A DNA stretch of 64,000 bases from Peptoniphilaceae bacterium (GTDB taxonomy: Bacteria > Bacillota > Clostridia > Tissierellales > Peptoniphilaceae), in contig CAJUSY010000023.1 in NCBI GenBank assembly GCA_910589545.1, positions 215,257 through 279,256 of the forward strand, in the 5' to 3' direction. The notes beneath the pieces were generated by a model that ran no database searches, had not been told where the DNA came from, and saw only the letters and a program-made list of their open reading frames with translations. Position numbers and translations under genes: made by a program. The first letter of the stretch is position 1. Every line of letters begins with the position of its first letter. Shown here one piece after another: positions 18,822 to 28,003 of this stretch.

Positions 18822-20126
18822 ATGGATTACGAAAAACAGCTTGAAGCTGTAATTAACTACATTAAAAGCGGAGAAAAATTAAAGGAAGAATTCACTGTCG
18901 GAATGGAGATGGAACATTTCATCATAGACAAAGATACGTTGAAGACTGTGTCGTATTTTGGCGAAAACGGAGTCGGCGAAACTCTCAGAGAACTTCACGA
19001 AGGAGGATGTGTCGCTTATAAGGAAGGAGAATACATTCTTGGACTTGAAAATGATGATTTGGCAGTGTCGACAGAACCTGGAAGCCAATTCGAAGTTGCC
19101 TTGTCATCTAAGTGGAACATCGACGATTTGAAGGATATTTACATTAAAAATATGAGAAAACTTGTTGAAGTTTTCGATAAGAAAAATCAAGCTATGGTGA
19201 CTTTGGGATATCATCCTGTGACTAAAATCGACGAGATTAAAATCTTGCCTAAAAAAAGATATGATTTTATGTACAAATATTTCAACGAAAGAGGAGACAT
19301 GGCTCACAATATGATGAAGGGCACTTGCTCTTTGCAATGCAGCATCGACTACTCATCTGAAGAAGATTTCGTTAGAAAATACAAGATTTGTAACTGTTTG
19401 TCTCCAGTTTTCTACACATTATTCGACAACGCATATATTTTCGAAGGAGGGCCAGCGAAAAGTCGTAACATGAGAGAAATCATTTGGGAAAACACAGACA
19501 CTGACAGATCCGGCATGTATAAGTTTAGCTTCGATGATGATTTGAGCTACAAAAAATACGCCGAAAATATTTTGAACACGCCGTTGATTTTCTCTTATGA
19601 TGAAAACCACGAGCCTTATTATGTCGGAGGGACAACTTTTAAGGAAGTATTCAAAGACGTTAGGGATACTGATATGATTTTCCACGCATTATCAATAGTA
19701 TTTCCAGATGTAAGAGCGAAACGATACATCGAAATCAGAATGATGGACGAAATCAAATATCCACTTAATTTCTCAGCAGTCGCTCTAATCAAAGGATTGT
19801 TCTACGACGATACTAACTTGGACAAATTATCTGAGCTATTCAAAAATATGACATATGAATCTTGCATGAAAGCAAAACTAGATGCACGTGAAAAAGGACT
19901 GGATGCTACATTTATGAATGTAAACATGTTAGAGTTTTGCAAAATGCTTATGGATATGGCAAAGGCAGGACTTCCTGCAAATGAAATCGGCTATCTTATT
20001 CCACTAGAAGAAATGTTGGAAAAAGGAATGAATCCTAGGGATGTATTTGAACAAATTTACAAAGAAAAAGGACTTCGTGAAGCTGTAGTTGCAAACGAAA
20101 TTAAATTGGAGGATTTAGATGTTTAA
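18822..20126 (+). CDS. Glutamate-cysteine ligase-like protein (GCS2/EgtA-type)
   Basis: 434 residues resembling the plant/proteobacterial type of glutamate-cysteine ligase: TVGMEMEHFI near residue 25 (metal/ATP-binding Glu residues), TEPGSQFEVAL near 87-97, GYHP near 125, MKGTCSLQCSIDY near 165, and RYIEIRMMD near 302. These enzymes join glutamate and cysteine with ATP. It overlaps the following ATP-grasp gene by 8 bases and follows ybaK by two, so the three are co-transcribed. The exact amino acid substrates are not provable from sequence. Confidence 0.8.
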   Translation: MDYEKQLEAVINYIKSGEKLKEEFTVGMEMEHFIIDKDTLKTVSYFGENGVGETLRELHEGGCVAYKEGEYILGLENDDLAVSTEPGSQFEVALSSKWNIDDLKDIYIKNMRKLVEVFDKKNQAMVTLGYHPVTKIDEIKILPKKRYDFMYKYFNERGDMAHNMMKGTCSLQCSIDYSSEEDFVRKYKICNCLSPVFYTLFDNAYIFEGGPAKSRNMREIIWENTDTDRSGMYKFSFDDDLSYKKYAENILNTPLIFSYDENHEPYYVGGTTFKEVFKDVRDTDMIFHALSIVFPDVRAKRYIEIRMMDEIKYPLNFSAVALIKGLFYDDTNLDKLSELFKNMTYESCMKAKLDAREKGLDATFMNVNMLEFCKMLMDMAKAGLPANEIGYLIPLEEMLEKGMNPRDVFEQIYKEKGLREAVVANEIKLEDLDV

Positions 20127-21429
20127 TGACGAATATTCATTAGAATTATATAAAATAGTACGAGAAGACGAAGATATGTATTATAGGGATTTCGTGGATT
20201 TTATCGCCAAAACAAAAGTTTCTAAGGCCATTTATCACGGAGAACCAATCCCTATGACCTACCAAGGACTTTTCTACAACAAAAAGAACCGCTCAGATTT
20301 TGTATATATTTCAAATGTTTTGATGAGCATAACTGACAAAATCACCAAAGAATTCGTAGAAAATCCTGAATATCGTAAAATATTCCAATTGGACCCAGCA
20401 ATTGAAGAACTTGTACTTCACGATCCAGGCTACGATGTTCCCGTTCCAATCTGTCGCTACGACGTGTTCTACGACGGAGTAAACTACATGCTTTGTGAAC
20501 TCAACACAGACGGATCATCTGCGATGAACGAAGACAACACGTTAGGTGAACTTCTTCTTCAAACAAAAGCTATGCAAAAATTCATGGAAAAACACGACGT
20601 TGAAAATATCGATATGTTCACACCATGGGTTTGGGAAACAGCTGATATGTACAAAAAATACGTATCCGATAAGAAACCAAATGTAGCAATCGTGGATAAT
20701 TTGGAAGTGGGAACTCCGAACGAATTTGACGAATTCAAAAGAGTCTACGAAGAAAATGGATTCAACTGCGAAATCATCGACATCAGAGATTTAGAATACA
20801 AAAACGGCAAATTGTGCCACGGAGATTACGTGATAGATTTGGTTTACAGAAGAATTGTAACATTGGAATTGTTGAAAATAAAAGATCAAATCAAACCATT
20901 CTTGGATGCGTACATGGACAATGCATTCTTCATGTTAGGATCATTCAGGTCACAATTGATGCACTCCAAGCTTATATTTGAAATCTTCAGAGACGAACAA
21001 ACACAAACTTTATTGAATAATGAAGAAAAGAAATTCATCGACGAACACGTTCCATTCACGAAAAAAATCGAAGAACGTGATGCTTACGAAATCATAATGA
21101 ACAAAGATAAATACATCTTCAAACCAATTGACGGTTACGCATCACTTGGAATATACGTAGGAAGTGAAATGACAGAAGAAGAATTGCAAGAAAAACTTCC
21201 AGAATTTATACGCACAGGCTACGTCTTCCAAGAATATTATGATATGAATAAGTGCGAGTTCTTGGAATTCGAAGAAAAATCTCCTGTTCTCAACAAATTC
21301 ACACAAGTTGTCGGACTGTTCATCTACAACAAACACTTCGTAGCTCCTTACACACGAATCGGAAAAGATAACGTAGTAAGTGGCGCCAGAAAATATTATA
21401 CAGCACCTAACTTGTTCATAAATGAGTAA
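20119..21429 (+). CDS. Glutathionylspermidine synthase-like ATP-grasp ligase
   Basis: 436 residues with ATP-grasp features of the glutathionylspermidine-synthase preATP-grasp family: CRYDVFYDG then CELNTDGSSAMNED near residues 115-137, DLVYRRI near 240, FMLGSFRSQLMHSKL near 275, and YIFKPIDGYASLGIYVG near 335. Such enzymes form an amide bond from a carboxylate and an amine, often extending glutathione-like peptides. Coupling by overlap to the GCS-like gene suggests it acts on gamma-glutamylcysteine (inference). No amidase half is present. Followed by a terminator. Confidence 0.8.
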   Translation: MFNDEYSLELYKIVREDEDMYYRDFVDFIAKTKVSKAIYHGEPIPMTYQGLFYNKKNRSDFVYISNVLMSITDKITKEFVENPEYRKIFQLDPAIEELVLHDPGYDVPVPICRYDVFYDGVNYMLCELNTDGSSAMNEDNTLGELLLQTKAMQKFMEKHDVENIDMFTPWVWETADMYKKYVSDKKPNVAIVDNLEVGTPNEFDEFKRVYEENGFNCEIIDIRDLEYKNGKLCHGDYVIDLVYRRIVTLELLKIKDQIKPFLDAYMDNAFFMLGSFRSQLMHSKLIFEIFRDEQTQTLLNNEEKKFIDEHVPFTKKIEERDAYEIIMNKDKYIFKPIDGYASLGIYVGSEMTEEELQEKLPEFIRTGYVFQEYYDMNKCEFLEFEEKSPVLNKFTQVVGLFIYNKHFVAPYTRIGKDNVVSGARKYYTAPNLFINE

Positions 21430-21430
21430 T

Positions 21431-21458
21431 AAAAAGCCACATTGTGTGGTTTTTTTTA
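21431..21458 (+). terminator. Terminator of the YbaK/GCS/ATP-grasp operon
   Basis: CCACA, loop TTG, TGTGG, with a flanking A run and T run. Almost the same sequence recurs at 22153-22180, on the other side of the toxin-antitoxin cassette. Confidence 0.85.
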
Positions 21459-21548
21459 GTGTAAATAAAGCTTCTTTAATTTTTACAAATAAAAAAATGT
21501 TATTTGTAGAATAATAACTCGCAACTACAAATAACATTCCTTTAGTAT

Positions 21549-21803
21549 TTAATATATATTTTTCCTATGGTCGACTTCTACAACACAGATTATTAATTTA
21601 TCGTCATCAATCTCGCAAATAATTCTGTAGTTCGACACTCTATATCTCCAAAACCCTCTCAAATTGGCTGACAACGCCTTACCTCTTGCACGTGGTTCTT
21701 CTAATTGACCTACTTTTTCCATATAATGAATAATCATTTTTTGAATAGGTTTATCGAGTTTTTTCAAGGATTTTAGTGATTTTTCTGAATAAACAACTCT
21801 CAT
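21549..21803 (-). CDS. RelE/ParE-superfamily toxin
   Basis: 84 residues, the normal length for RelE-type mRNA interferases: VVYSEKSLKSLKKLDK at the N-terminus, GLRGFWRYRVSNYRI-like central block and VVEVDHRKNIY at the C-terminus (the HRK..Y signature). It starts within the last four bases of the antitoxin gene, the usual coupled order with antitoxin first. The family cleaves mRNA at the ribosome. Confidence 0.88.
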   Translation of the reverse strand: MRVVYSEKSLKSLKKLDKPIQKMIIHYMEKVGQLEEPRARGKALSANLRGFWRYRVSNYRIICEIDDDKLIICVVEVDHRKNIY

Positions 21804-22018
21804 ATACCCAGCTCTTTTTTTACCTCATCATTACTGTAAAATTTCATTTGGTCTTTGTTTAGTAGATACTCATTAACTATCTTTTCATCATACTCTTGTT
21901 CGATTTTTTCCAATAATGATTCTCTTGCCCAGTCGGATAAAGTTTTGTTTTTTTCTTTTGAAACATTTGTGAAAAGTTCCTTATCCGATTCGCTCAATCT
22001 AATCGTTATAGTAGCCAT
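21800..22018 (-). CDS. Ribbon-helix-helix antitoxin (RelB-like, DUF6290 type)
   Basis: 72 residues. N-terminal ATITIRLSESDKELF is a ribbon-helix-helix DNA-binding segment; the C-terminal half (EQEYDEKIVNEYLLNKDQ) is the charged toxin-neutralising arm. An AGGAGAG site precedes the ATG. Its product would bind the toxin and repress the operon. The cassette lies between two copies of one terminator. Confidence 0.87.
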   Translation of the reverse strand: MATITIRLSESDKELFTNVSKEKNKTLSDWARESLLEKIEQEYDEKIVNEYLLNKDQMKFYSNDEVKKELGI

Positions 22019-22152
22019 AAAATCTCTCCTTTTCTTGTGTTACATCGTAACACAATTGTAATATAAATCATTTATTTAGTCAAGCCAATGACATACGACA
22101 TCATTTTTAATTGTGATTTTTGTATTGAAATTTTTTGTTTAATAATTTATTT

Positions 22153-22180
22153 ATAAACCACATTGTGTGGCTTTTTTTGG
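22153..22180 (+). terminator. Orphan copy of the 21431 terminator
   Basis: Contains CCACATTGTGTGG followed by a T run and GGTGT, matching the terminator at 21437-21463 in nearly every position, yet no plus-strand gene ends before it. It is best read as a duplicate left by insertion of the toxin-antitoxin cassette. Confidence 0.7.
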
Positions 22181-22272
22181 TGTGTGTTTTTGTCGATTTT
22201 CAGTTTTTCTTTTTTTGCTTTTGTGATAATATTAAAGGTAAAGAAATTTTTTAATGATGATGAGAGGTCAAT

Positions 22273-22692
22273 ATGAGAAAATCTTGGAATGAATATTTTA
22301 TGGATTTGGCATTGAATGTTGCGACACGTAGCACTTGTGACAGGGCGTTTGTCGGTTGTGTGTTGGTGAATTCTGACAACAGGATTGTATCGACAGGTTA
22401 CAATGGTGCTATTAGTGGCAATCCTCACTGCGACGAGGTTGGTCACACTTTGCGTGACGGACATTGTATTGCTACGATTCACGCAGAGATGAATGCTTTG
22501 TTGTATTGTGCGAAAGAAGGAATTGCTGTGAAGGGTTGTATTTGTTATGTGACTCATTTTCCTTGTTTGAACTGCACGAAATCTTTAATTCAAGCTGGAA
22601 TTAGCAAGATTTATTATCACGAAGCTTATCGTGTGGATGAGTATGCGATTGAATTGTTAGACCGAAATAATATTGAATATGTCCAAATTTAA
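22273..22692 (+). CDS. dCMP deaminase
   Basis: 139 residues with the zinc deaminase signature: HAEMNAL near residue 75 and PCLNCTKSLI near 97. The N-terminal SWNEYFMDLAL...RSTCDRAFVGCVLV and the GYNGAISGNPHC insert are typical of dCMP deaminases (also ComEB in Bacillus). It converts dCMP to dUMP for thymidylate synthesis. It lies 11 bases before the pyruvate carboxylase gene and may be co-transcribed with it. Confidence 0.93.
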   Translation: MRKSWNEYFMDLALNVATRSTCDRAFVGCVLVNSDNRIVSTGYNGAISGNPHCDEVGHTLRDGHCIATIHAEMNALLYCAKEGIAVKGCICYVTHFPCLNCTKSLIQAGISKIYYHEAYRVDEYAIELLDRNNIEYVQI

Positions 22693-22703
22693 AGAGGTGT
22701 AAT

Positions 22704-25700
22704 ATGGATAAAATAAAAAAACTTCTAGTGGCAAACCGTGGCGAGATTGCTATAAGAATTTTCAGAGCTTGTAGTGAACTTGGAATAAGAAGCGTTGCGA
22801 TTTATAGCGAAGAGGACAAGACTTCCCTTTTCAGAACGAAAGCTGACGAATCGTATTTGATAAAAGATGCGGCATCACCTTTGTCGAGTTATTTAGATAT
22901 CGAAAAAATCATTGCGATTGCAAAATCCAAACACTGCGATGCTATTCATCCGGGTTATGGATTTTTGAGTGAAAATGCAGAATTTGCGAGACGTTGCAAG
23001 GAAAACGGAATAATTTTCGTGGGTCCTGACGAATCAGTTCTACATAGTTTGGGTGACAAGGTCCAATCGAAATTAGTTGCCAAAAAAGCCTGTGTTCAAA
23101 CTATCGATGGCGTGGAAACTCCTATCAGAAATAAAAATGAAGCATTGGAAATCGCAAACCAAATCGGCTATCCTGTAATGGTTAAAGCTTGTGCTGGCGG
23201 CGGCGGACGTGGAATGAGAATTGTAGAAAAAGAATCCGATTTGTTGAGTTCTTTCGTCAGCGCACAAAACGAATCCAAGAAGGCATTCGGCTCTGATGAT
23301 ATGTTCATCGAAAAATACATTCGCAACCCAAAACACATCGAAGTGCAAATCATTGCAGACAATCACGGAAATATTCTTCACTTGTATGAGAGGGATTGTT
23401 CCATCCAAAGACGTCACCAAAAAGTTGTAGAATTTGCTCCTGCATTTTCAATTTCAGACAAAACGAAGGACGAACTTCACGAAGATGCCATCAAAATCTG
23501 CAGGGAAGTTGGCTACACAAACGCTGGTACTGTGGAGTTTTTGGTTGACGAAGACGAAAACCACTACTTTATCGAAGTAAATCCAAGAGTTCAAGTAGAA
23601 CACACAGTTAGTGAACTTATCACTGGAATTGATATAGTACAAACTCAAATCCTGATAGCAGACGGCAAAAGTTTTGATTCAGATGAGATAGGAATTTATT
23701 CACAAGAAGATGTCCACACGAACGGTTACGCAATTCAATGCCGTATCACGACAGAAGATCCTGCGAATAATTTCATGCCTGATACTGGTAAGATTGATCT
23801 GTATCGTACAAGTTCCGGATTTGGAGTGAGACTTGACGGTGGAAATGGATTCACAGGCTCAGTAATCACACCGTATTACGATTCGCTTTTGGTTAAAATC
23901 ACTGCTTTCTCCAGAACATTCAACGACACAATCAACAAAGCAATTCGTGCTTTAAGAGAAACGAAAATCAGCGGTGTGAAGACAAATATCGGCTTCATCA
24001 TCAACGTTTTAAACACAGAAGAATTCCACAAGGGAACTTGTGACACGGGATTTATCTCCAAAAACCCTGAACTTTTCGACATCAAACCATCGACAGACAA
24101 AGAATTAAAGGTGTTGAATTTTCTAAGCGAACGCTCCATCAGAGGTGAGAAAAAAGAATACAACATTCCACAAATCCCAGAATTTACCAAGACAAATTCT
24201 ACAGGAACCAAAGATATTTTCGAAGAAAAAGGTGCCAAGGGACTTAGCGATTGGATTTTGAACCAAGATAAACTTCTAATCACAGACACAACCCTAAGAG
24301 ATGCGCACCAATCATTGATGGCGACAAGAATGAGAACGAGAGATATGCTTCCTATCGCAGAAGCTACCAACGAATTGATGAAGGACTTGTTCAGTTTGGA
24401 AATGTGGGGCGGCGCAACATTTGACGTAAGCTACAGATTTTTAAAGGAAGATCCTTGGATTAGACTACAAGAACTTAGAAAAAGAATTCCGAACATTTTA
24501 TTCCAAATGCTACTTCGTGGAAACAACACCGTAGGATACAAAAATTATCCAGATAATGTCGTGGTAAAATTCGTACAAAAAGCCGCTGAAAACGGAATCG
24601 ACGTGTTCAGAGTATTCGATTCGCTAAACTACATCGACGGAATGAGACTTGCGTGTGACAGCGTACTTGAACAAGGAAAAATCTTGGAAGCAACGCTTTG
24701 CTACACAGGTGACATTTTGGACGAATCAAGAGACAAATACTCACTAGAATATTACGTGAAAAAGGCAAAGGAACTAGAATCCATCGGCGCAAATATTATC
24801 GCCATAAAAGACATGAGCGCATTGTTAAAACCATACGCCGCAACGAAGCTAATCTCTGCATTGAAAAACGAAATTTCAGTCCCAATTCATTTGCACACAC
24901 ACGACACCACAGGAAACGGAGTCGCTACAATAATCAACGCTTGTGAATCTGGAGTTGACATAGTGGACACTTGCTTTAACTCAATGAGTTCACTCACAAG
25001 TCAACCTGCACTCAACTCAGTCGTAGCAGCTCTAGAAAATACTCCACGTCAAACGGGAATCAGCCTTTCAAACTGTGACAAAATCAGCAACTACTACAAG
25101 GATGTTCGCTCATACTACTCACAATTTGAGAGCGATTTGAAAAGTGGTACAACAGAAATTTATCGCTACGAAATTCCTGGAGGACAATATTCCAACCTCA
25201 AACCACAAGTAGAATCGTTCGGCCTTGGAGAAAAATTCGACGAAGTAAAATTAATGTACAAAAAAGTCAACGACATGCTAGGTGACATCATCAAAGTTAC
25301 ACCATCATCCAAAATGGTCGGAGACATGGCGATATTCATGGTTGCAAATGGACTCACTCCAGAAAACATCTACGAAAAAGGTAAAAATCTCGACTACCCA
25401 GACTCAGTAATATCATTTTTCAAAGGAATGATGGGACAACCTGAAGGTGGATTCAACGAAAAATTACAAAAAATCGTATTAAAAGATGAAAAGCCAATCA
25501 CAAAAAGAGCTGGACTTTACATCGACCCATTTGATTTTGAAAAAGACAAGAAAGATTTAAAAGACAAATACAAAATGGAATTCGACGAAAAAGACATCGT
25601 ATCACACGCACTTTATCCAAAAGTATTCGAAGAATACATCGACTACAGAAAAACAAAAGGCAACTTCACTTATATGGACACGCCGACATTCTTCGAAGGA

Positions 25701-26123
25701 ATAAACGAAAAAGAAACAGTCGAAGTCCCAATAGAAGAAGGCAAAATCCTCATCATCAAACTTATCGAAAAAGGAAGATTGGAAAAAGACGGCTACAGAA
25801 ACTTCACTTATGAAGTCAACGGAAACAGACGTGAAGTCAGAGTGTTCGATGAATCTGCGAAAATCACTGAACGTGAAGAAGACAACCTATCAGTATCAGA
25901 TCCTAACAACGACAAAGAAATCGGAGCATCAATTCCAGGAAGAGTCGTAAAAGTTCTAGTCAAAGAAAACGACAAAGTATCAGTCAACGATCCATTGGTA
26001 GTAGTGGAAGCCATGAAAATGGAAACCAACATACTATCCAAATCAGAAGGAATTGTAAAATCAATCCTAATCAAAGAAAATGACACCATAGACACAGACC
26101 AACTTCTTATAGTTTTGGAATAA
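22704..26123 (+). CDS. pyc: Pyruvate carboxylase
   Basis: 1139 residues, full length. The biotin carboxylase domain comes first (about 1-450: KKLLVANRGEIAIRIFRAC, HPGYGFLSENAEFA, KACAGGGGRGMR). The carboxyltransferase domain follows (about 520-800: TDTTLRDAHQSLMATRMRT, HLHTHDTTGNG), then the conserved PYC/OADA region, and a biotinyl domain ends the protein with VEAMKMET near residue 1100, whose Lys carries biotin. It makes oxaloacetate from pyruvate, bicarbonate and ATP. A large bidirectional terminator follows. Confidence 0.97.
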   Translation: MDKIKKLLVANRGEIAIRIFRACSELGIRSVAIYSEEDKTSLFRTKADESYLIKDAASPLSSYLDIEKIIAIAKSKHCDAIHPGYGFLSENAEFARRCKENGIIFVGPDESVLHSLGDKVQSKLVAKKACVQTIDGVETPIRNKNEALEIANQIGYPVMVKACAGGGGRGMRIVEKESDLLSSFVSAQNESKKAFGSDDMFIEKYIRNPKHIEVQIIADNHGNILHLYERDCSIQRRHQKVVEFAPAFSISDKTKDELHEDAIKICREVGYTNAGTVEFLVDEDENHYFIEVNPRVQVEHTVSELITGIDIVQTQILIADGKSFDSDEIGIYSQEDVHTNGYAIQCRITTEDPANNFMPDTGKIDLYRTSSGFGVRLDGGNGFTGSVITPYYDSLLVKITAFSRTFNDTINKAIRALRETKISGVKTNIGFIINVLNTEEFHKGTCDTGFISKNPELFDIKPSTDKELKVLNFLSERSIRGEKKEYNIPQIPEFTKTNSTGTKDIFEEKGAKGLSDWILNQDKLLITDTTLRDAHQSLMATRMRTRDMLPIAEATNELMKDLFSLEMWGGATFDVSYRFLKEDPWIRLQELRKRIPNILFQMLLRGNNTVGYKNYPDNVVVKFVQKAAENGIDVFRVFDSLNYIDGMRLACDSVLEQGKILEATLCYTGDILDESRDKYSLEYYVKKAKELESIGANIIAIKDMSALLKPYAATKLISALKNEISVPIHLHTHDTTGNGVATIINACESGVDIVDTCFNSMSSLTSQPALNSVVAALENTPRQTGISLSNCDKISNYYKDVRSYYSQFESDLKSGTTEIYRYEIPGGQYSNLKPQVESFGLGEKFDEVKLMYKKVNDMLGDIIKVTPSSKMVGDMAIFMVANGLTPENIYEKGKNLDYPDSVISFFKGMMGQPEGGFNEKLQKIVLKDEKPITKRAGLYIDPFDFEKDKKDLKDKYKMEFDEKDIVSHALYPKVFEEYIDYRKTKGNFTYMDTPTFFEGINEKETVEVPIEEGKILIIKLIEKGRLEKDGYRNFTYEVNGNRREVRVFDESAKITEREEDNLSVSDPNNDKEIGASIPGRVVKVLVKENDKVSVNDPLVVVEAMKMETNILSKSEGIVKSILIKENDTIDTDQLLIVLE

Positions 26124-26161
26124 AAAAATGGATTGTAGAGTAAAATCTACAATCCATTTTT
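26124..26161. terminator. Bidirectional terminator between pyc and the next gene
   Basis: AAAATGGATTGTAGA and its complement form a 15-base-pair stem with a six-base loop, with A and T runs on both sides. It serves pyc on the plus strand and the convergent small gene on the minus strand. Confidence 0.9.
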
Positions 26162-26564
26162 ATTTTTTGAAATAGTAAATACTTTCTTTCAATGGTTTAT
26201 ATTTTAATGTAGCAACTTCCTCGTCACTAATATACTTGTACACATCATCATATTCTTTCTTACTAATGTTCAATGACATGTTATCTTTTTTCAAATTATA
26301 TCCGTACTCATATCTGTAATTTTCCAAATCTTTTAACACAACCCAATAAACATAATCGTCCGTTTTTGTGGATCTGAAAGCCCTCACACTTTTGACATCA
26401 CTTCTTGGGATTTTCTGCATATCCATGTACTTATACATCCTGTCAAAACCAATGTGCCTGTGTATAGGATATTTTATAATTAAATTAATACAAAATATAA
26501 TTAGACCTGCCCATAAAACTAGTTTCAATATTTTTCTGAAGTTTGTTTTTGTTGTTTTTTGCAT
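26160..26564 (-). CDS. Small membrane-anchored protein, unknown
   Basis: 134 residues with a single N-terminal hydrophobic segment (about 12-30) after a basic head, then a charged, tyrosine-rich extracytoplasmic domain. AAGGAGA lies before the ATG. The plan recalls short Firmicutes surface proteins such as DUF3139, but I see no decisive motif. Convergent with pyc. Confidence 0.7.
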   Translation of the reverse strand: MQKTTKTNFRKILKLVLWAGLIIFCINLIIKYPIHRHIGFDRMYKYMDMQKIPRSDVKSVRAFRSTKTDDYVYWVVLKDLENYRYEYGYNLKKDNMSLNISKKEYDDVYKYISDEEVATLKYKPLKESIYYFKK

Positions 26565-26693
26565 CTGTATATCTCCTTCGTGTTTGTATTATAATTATAC
26601 TATATTTTTTTATGAAGGAATATCAAAGGACATTCAAAAATTTTTTAAAAAAGCATATACTATATATTAATAATTTAGCTTTTGGAGGGAATT

Positions 26694-26936
26694 ATGAAAA
26701 TCAAATTATATAGGTGTGAAGATTCTCATTTGTTGCAAATTCCAAGGTCGATTTTGGATGCTTTAAATTGGAAAGATAATGATATTTTAGATTTAAAAAT
26801 TAAAGATAATAAACTAATAATCGAAAATTCATCTGATGATGAAATGAATATTGAAGATTTGTTTGAAGATTTTAATAGCAAATATTCAAAAGAAGATATT
26901 GATTGGGGAAAAATGATTGGAAAAGAAGAATGGTAG
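26694..26936 (+). CDS. MazE/AbrB-type antitoxin without a toxin gene
   Basis: 80 residues. The N-terminal half is a MazE-like swapped-hairpin AbrB fold (LLQIPRSILDALNWKDNDIL) and the C-terminal tail (DIDWGKMIGKEEW) is the toxin-binding region of MazE proteins. The ATG following GGAGGGAATT is used rather than an upstream TTG. Normally a mazF gene overlaps the stop; here an ATG in the right place opens only 13 codons before a stop and terminator. It looks orphaned. Confidence 0.75.
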   Translation: MKIKLYRCEDSHLLQIPRSILDALNWKDNDILDLKIKDNKLIIENSSDDEMNIEDLFEDFNSKYSKEDIDWGKMIGKEEW

Positions 26937-26958
26937 TAACCGTCCTAATAAATACAAC

Positions 26959-26984
26959 AAGCCATAACTAACGTTATGGCTTTG
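26959..26984 (+). terminator. Terminator after the mazE-like gene
   Basis: AAGCCATAAC and GTTATGGCTT pair around a TAAC loop. It also sits just past the stop of the convergent thioredoxin-like gene. Confidence 0.8.
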
Positions 26985-26986
26985 AC

Positions 26987-27493
26987 TTATTTTTTCTCAA
27001 AAAACTTTTGTAGTTCTTCTGGTGTAGTCCCCTCTTTGTCGTCGATGTCCATTCTGTCGGTGATTTTTCCGTCTTTAACTCGAAATACTGCTGGGACTGT
27101 TTTGAGGTCGTTGTCAGTTCTGAATTTCTTCAAATCTTCTGGAGATTTTTTGATCCCAGCGACACTATCTATGTAGTAGATTTCATATTTGGATACGAAT
27201 GGTTTGAATACTTTTGAAAACTTCTGACAATCTGGGCATGTTTTTCTTCCAAGATACACTGTGATTTCCTTGCCGGCGCTTACTTCATCAAGCTCTGCAA
27301 CTTTGATTTCCTTGACACCTTTGATGTTTTGCTCGTACTCTTCAATCGCCTTTTGTTTGTCTTCTTCTGAGGTTACGTTTTTGGATTCTACTCCTGTGGC
27401 TTTTTTTGATTGTTGGTCTTGCTTTTGGTTACAGCTTGAAAATAATACCAACATAAGACTTAAGCAAACGATTAATCTGATTTTATTTTTCAT
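26987..27493 (-). CDS. Thioredoxin-fold lipoprotein
   Basis: 168 residues. A signal peptide ends in the lipobox FSSC near residue 21. After a charged linker comes a thioredoxin-like domain with the redox motif CPDC near residue 86 (GRKTCPDCQKF) and a cis-proline region TVPAVFRVKDG near 135. It is similar to PedC/bacteriocin-accessory-type thioredoxins. It is probably a membrane-anchored disulfide oxidoreductase acting outside the cell. An AAGGAGG-type site precedes the ATG. Confidence 0.85.
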   Translation of the reverse strand: MKNKIRLIVCLSLMLVLFSSCNQKQDQQSKKATGVESKNVTSEEDKQKAIEEYEQNIKGVKEIKVAELDEVSAGKEITVYLGRKTCPDCQKFSKVFKPFVSKYEIYYIDSVAGIKKSPEDLKKFRTDNDLKTVPAVFRVKDGKITDRMDIDDKEGTTPEELQKFFEKK

Positions 27494-27566
27494 AAGTTTC
27501 CTCCTTGGTTTTATTTATTTTATAATATTTAATTATAATAATCAAACTATCCAGAATTTTATCCGA

Positions 27567-27597
27567 AAAGACCACCAACAATTTGTTGGTGGTCTGT
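27567..27597 (-). terminator. Terminator of the 27.6-kb membrane-protein gene
   Basis: A perfect 12-base-pair stem, AGACCACCAACA with its complement, three-base loop; on the minus strand it is followed by CTTTTC. Confidence 0.75.
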
Positions 27598-27600
27598 GTT

Positions 27601-27945
27601 TTAGTAATTTGATTTTTGTTGTTTTTTGCGTTGTTTTAAGATATTTCTGATGGTTATTATTGCGCTTACTGCCATTAATACCAACTGTAATATCCACCCG
27701 TACAAGCAGAATTTCACGAGCATTGTGTCATCTGCACCCATTCCATCGTGTAGCAAAGTTATTGTGAAGTTCATGCTCAGCATTGCAAATGACAAAGCTA
27801 TTAGAAATACTGTTGTCACTATGTGTAAAATACCATTATCTTTACGTTTTAATGATAAATACAAGCTGAATATGCTTACGATTAGAAATACCGCTGTAAC
27901 TACGGAATAATTTCTCGTAATTTCGTAAATTTCTTGTGTTGACAT
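27601..27945 (-). CDS. Three-helix membrane protein of unknown function
   Basis: 114 residues with three hydrophobic segments (about 14-32, 40-62 and 80-100) and a basic C-terminal tail (KQRKKQQK). The AAAGGA site before the ATG supports the start. No family recognised. It stands alone between two minus-strand genes. Confidence 0.7.
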   Translation of the reverse strand: MSTQEIYEITRNYSVVTAVFLIVSIFSLYLSLKRKDNGILHIVTTVFLIALSFAMLSMNFTITLLHDGMGADDTMLVKFCLYGWILQLVLMAVSAIITIRNILKQRKKQQKSNY

Positions 27946-28003
27946 AATGATTATCCTTTCTTTTATGATAACTACATTATATCATTATTATTATACAAAC
28001 AAT

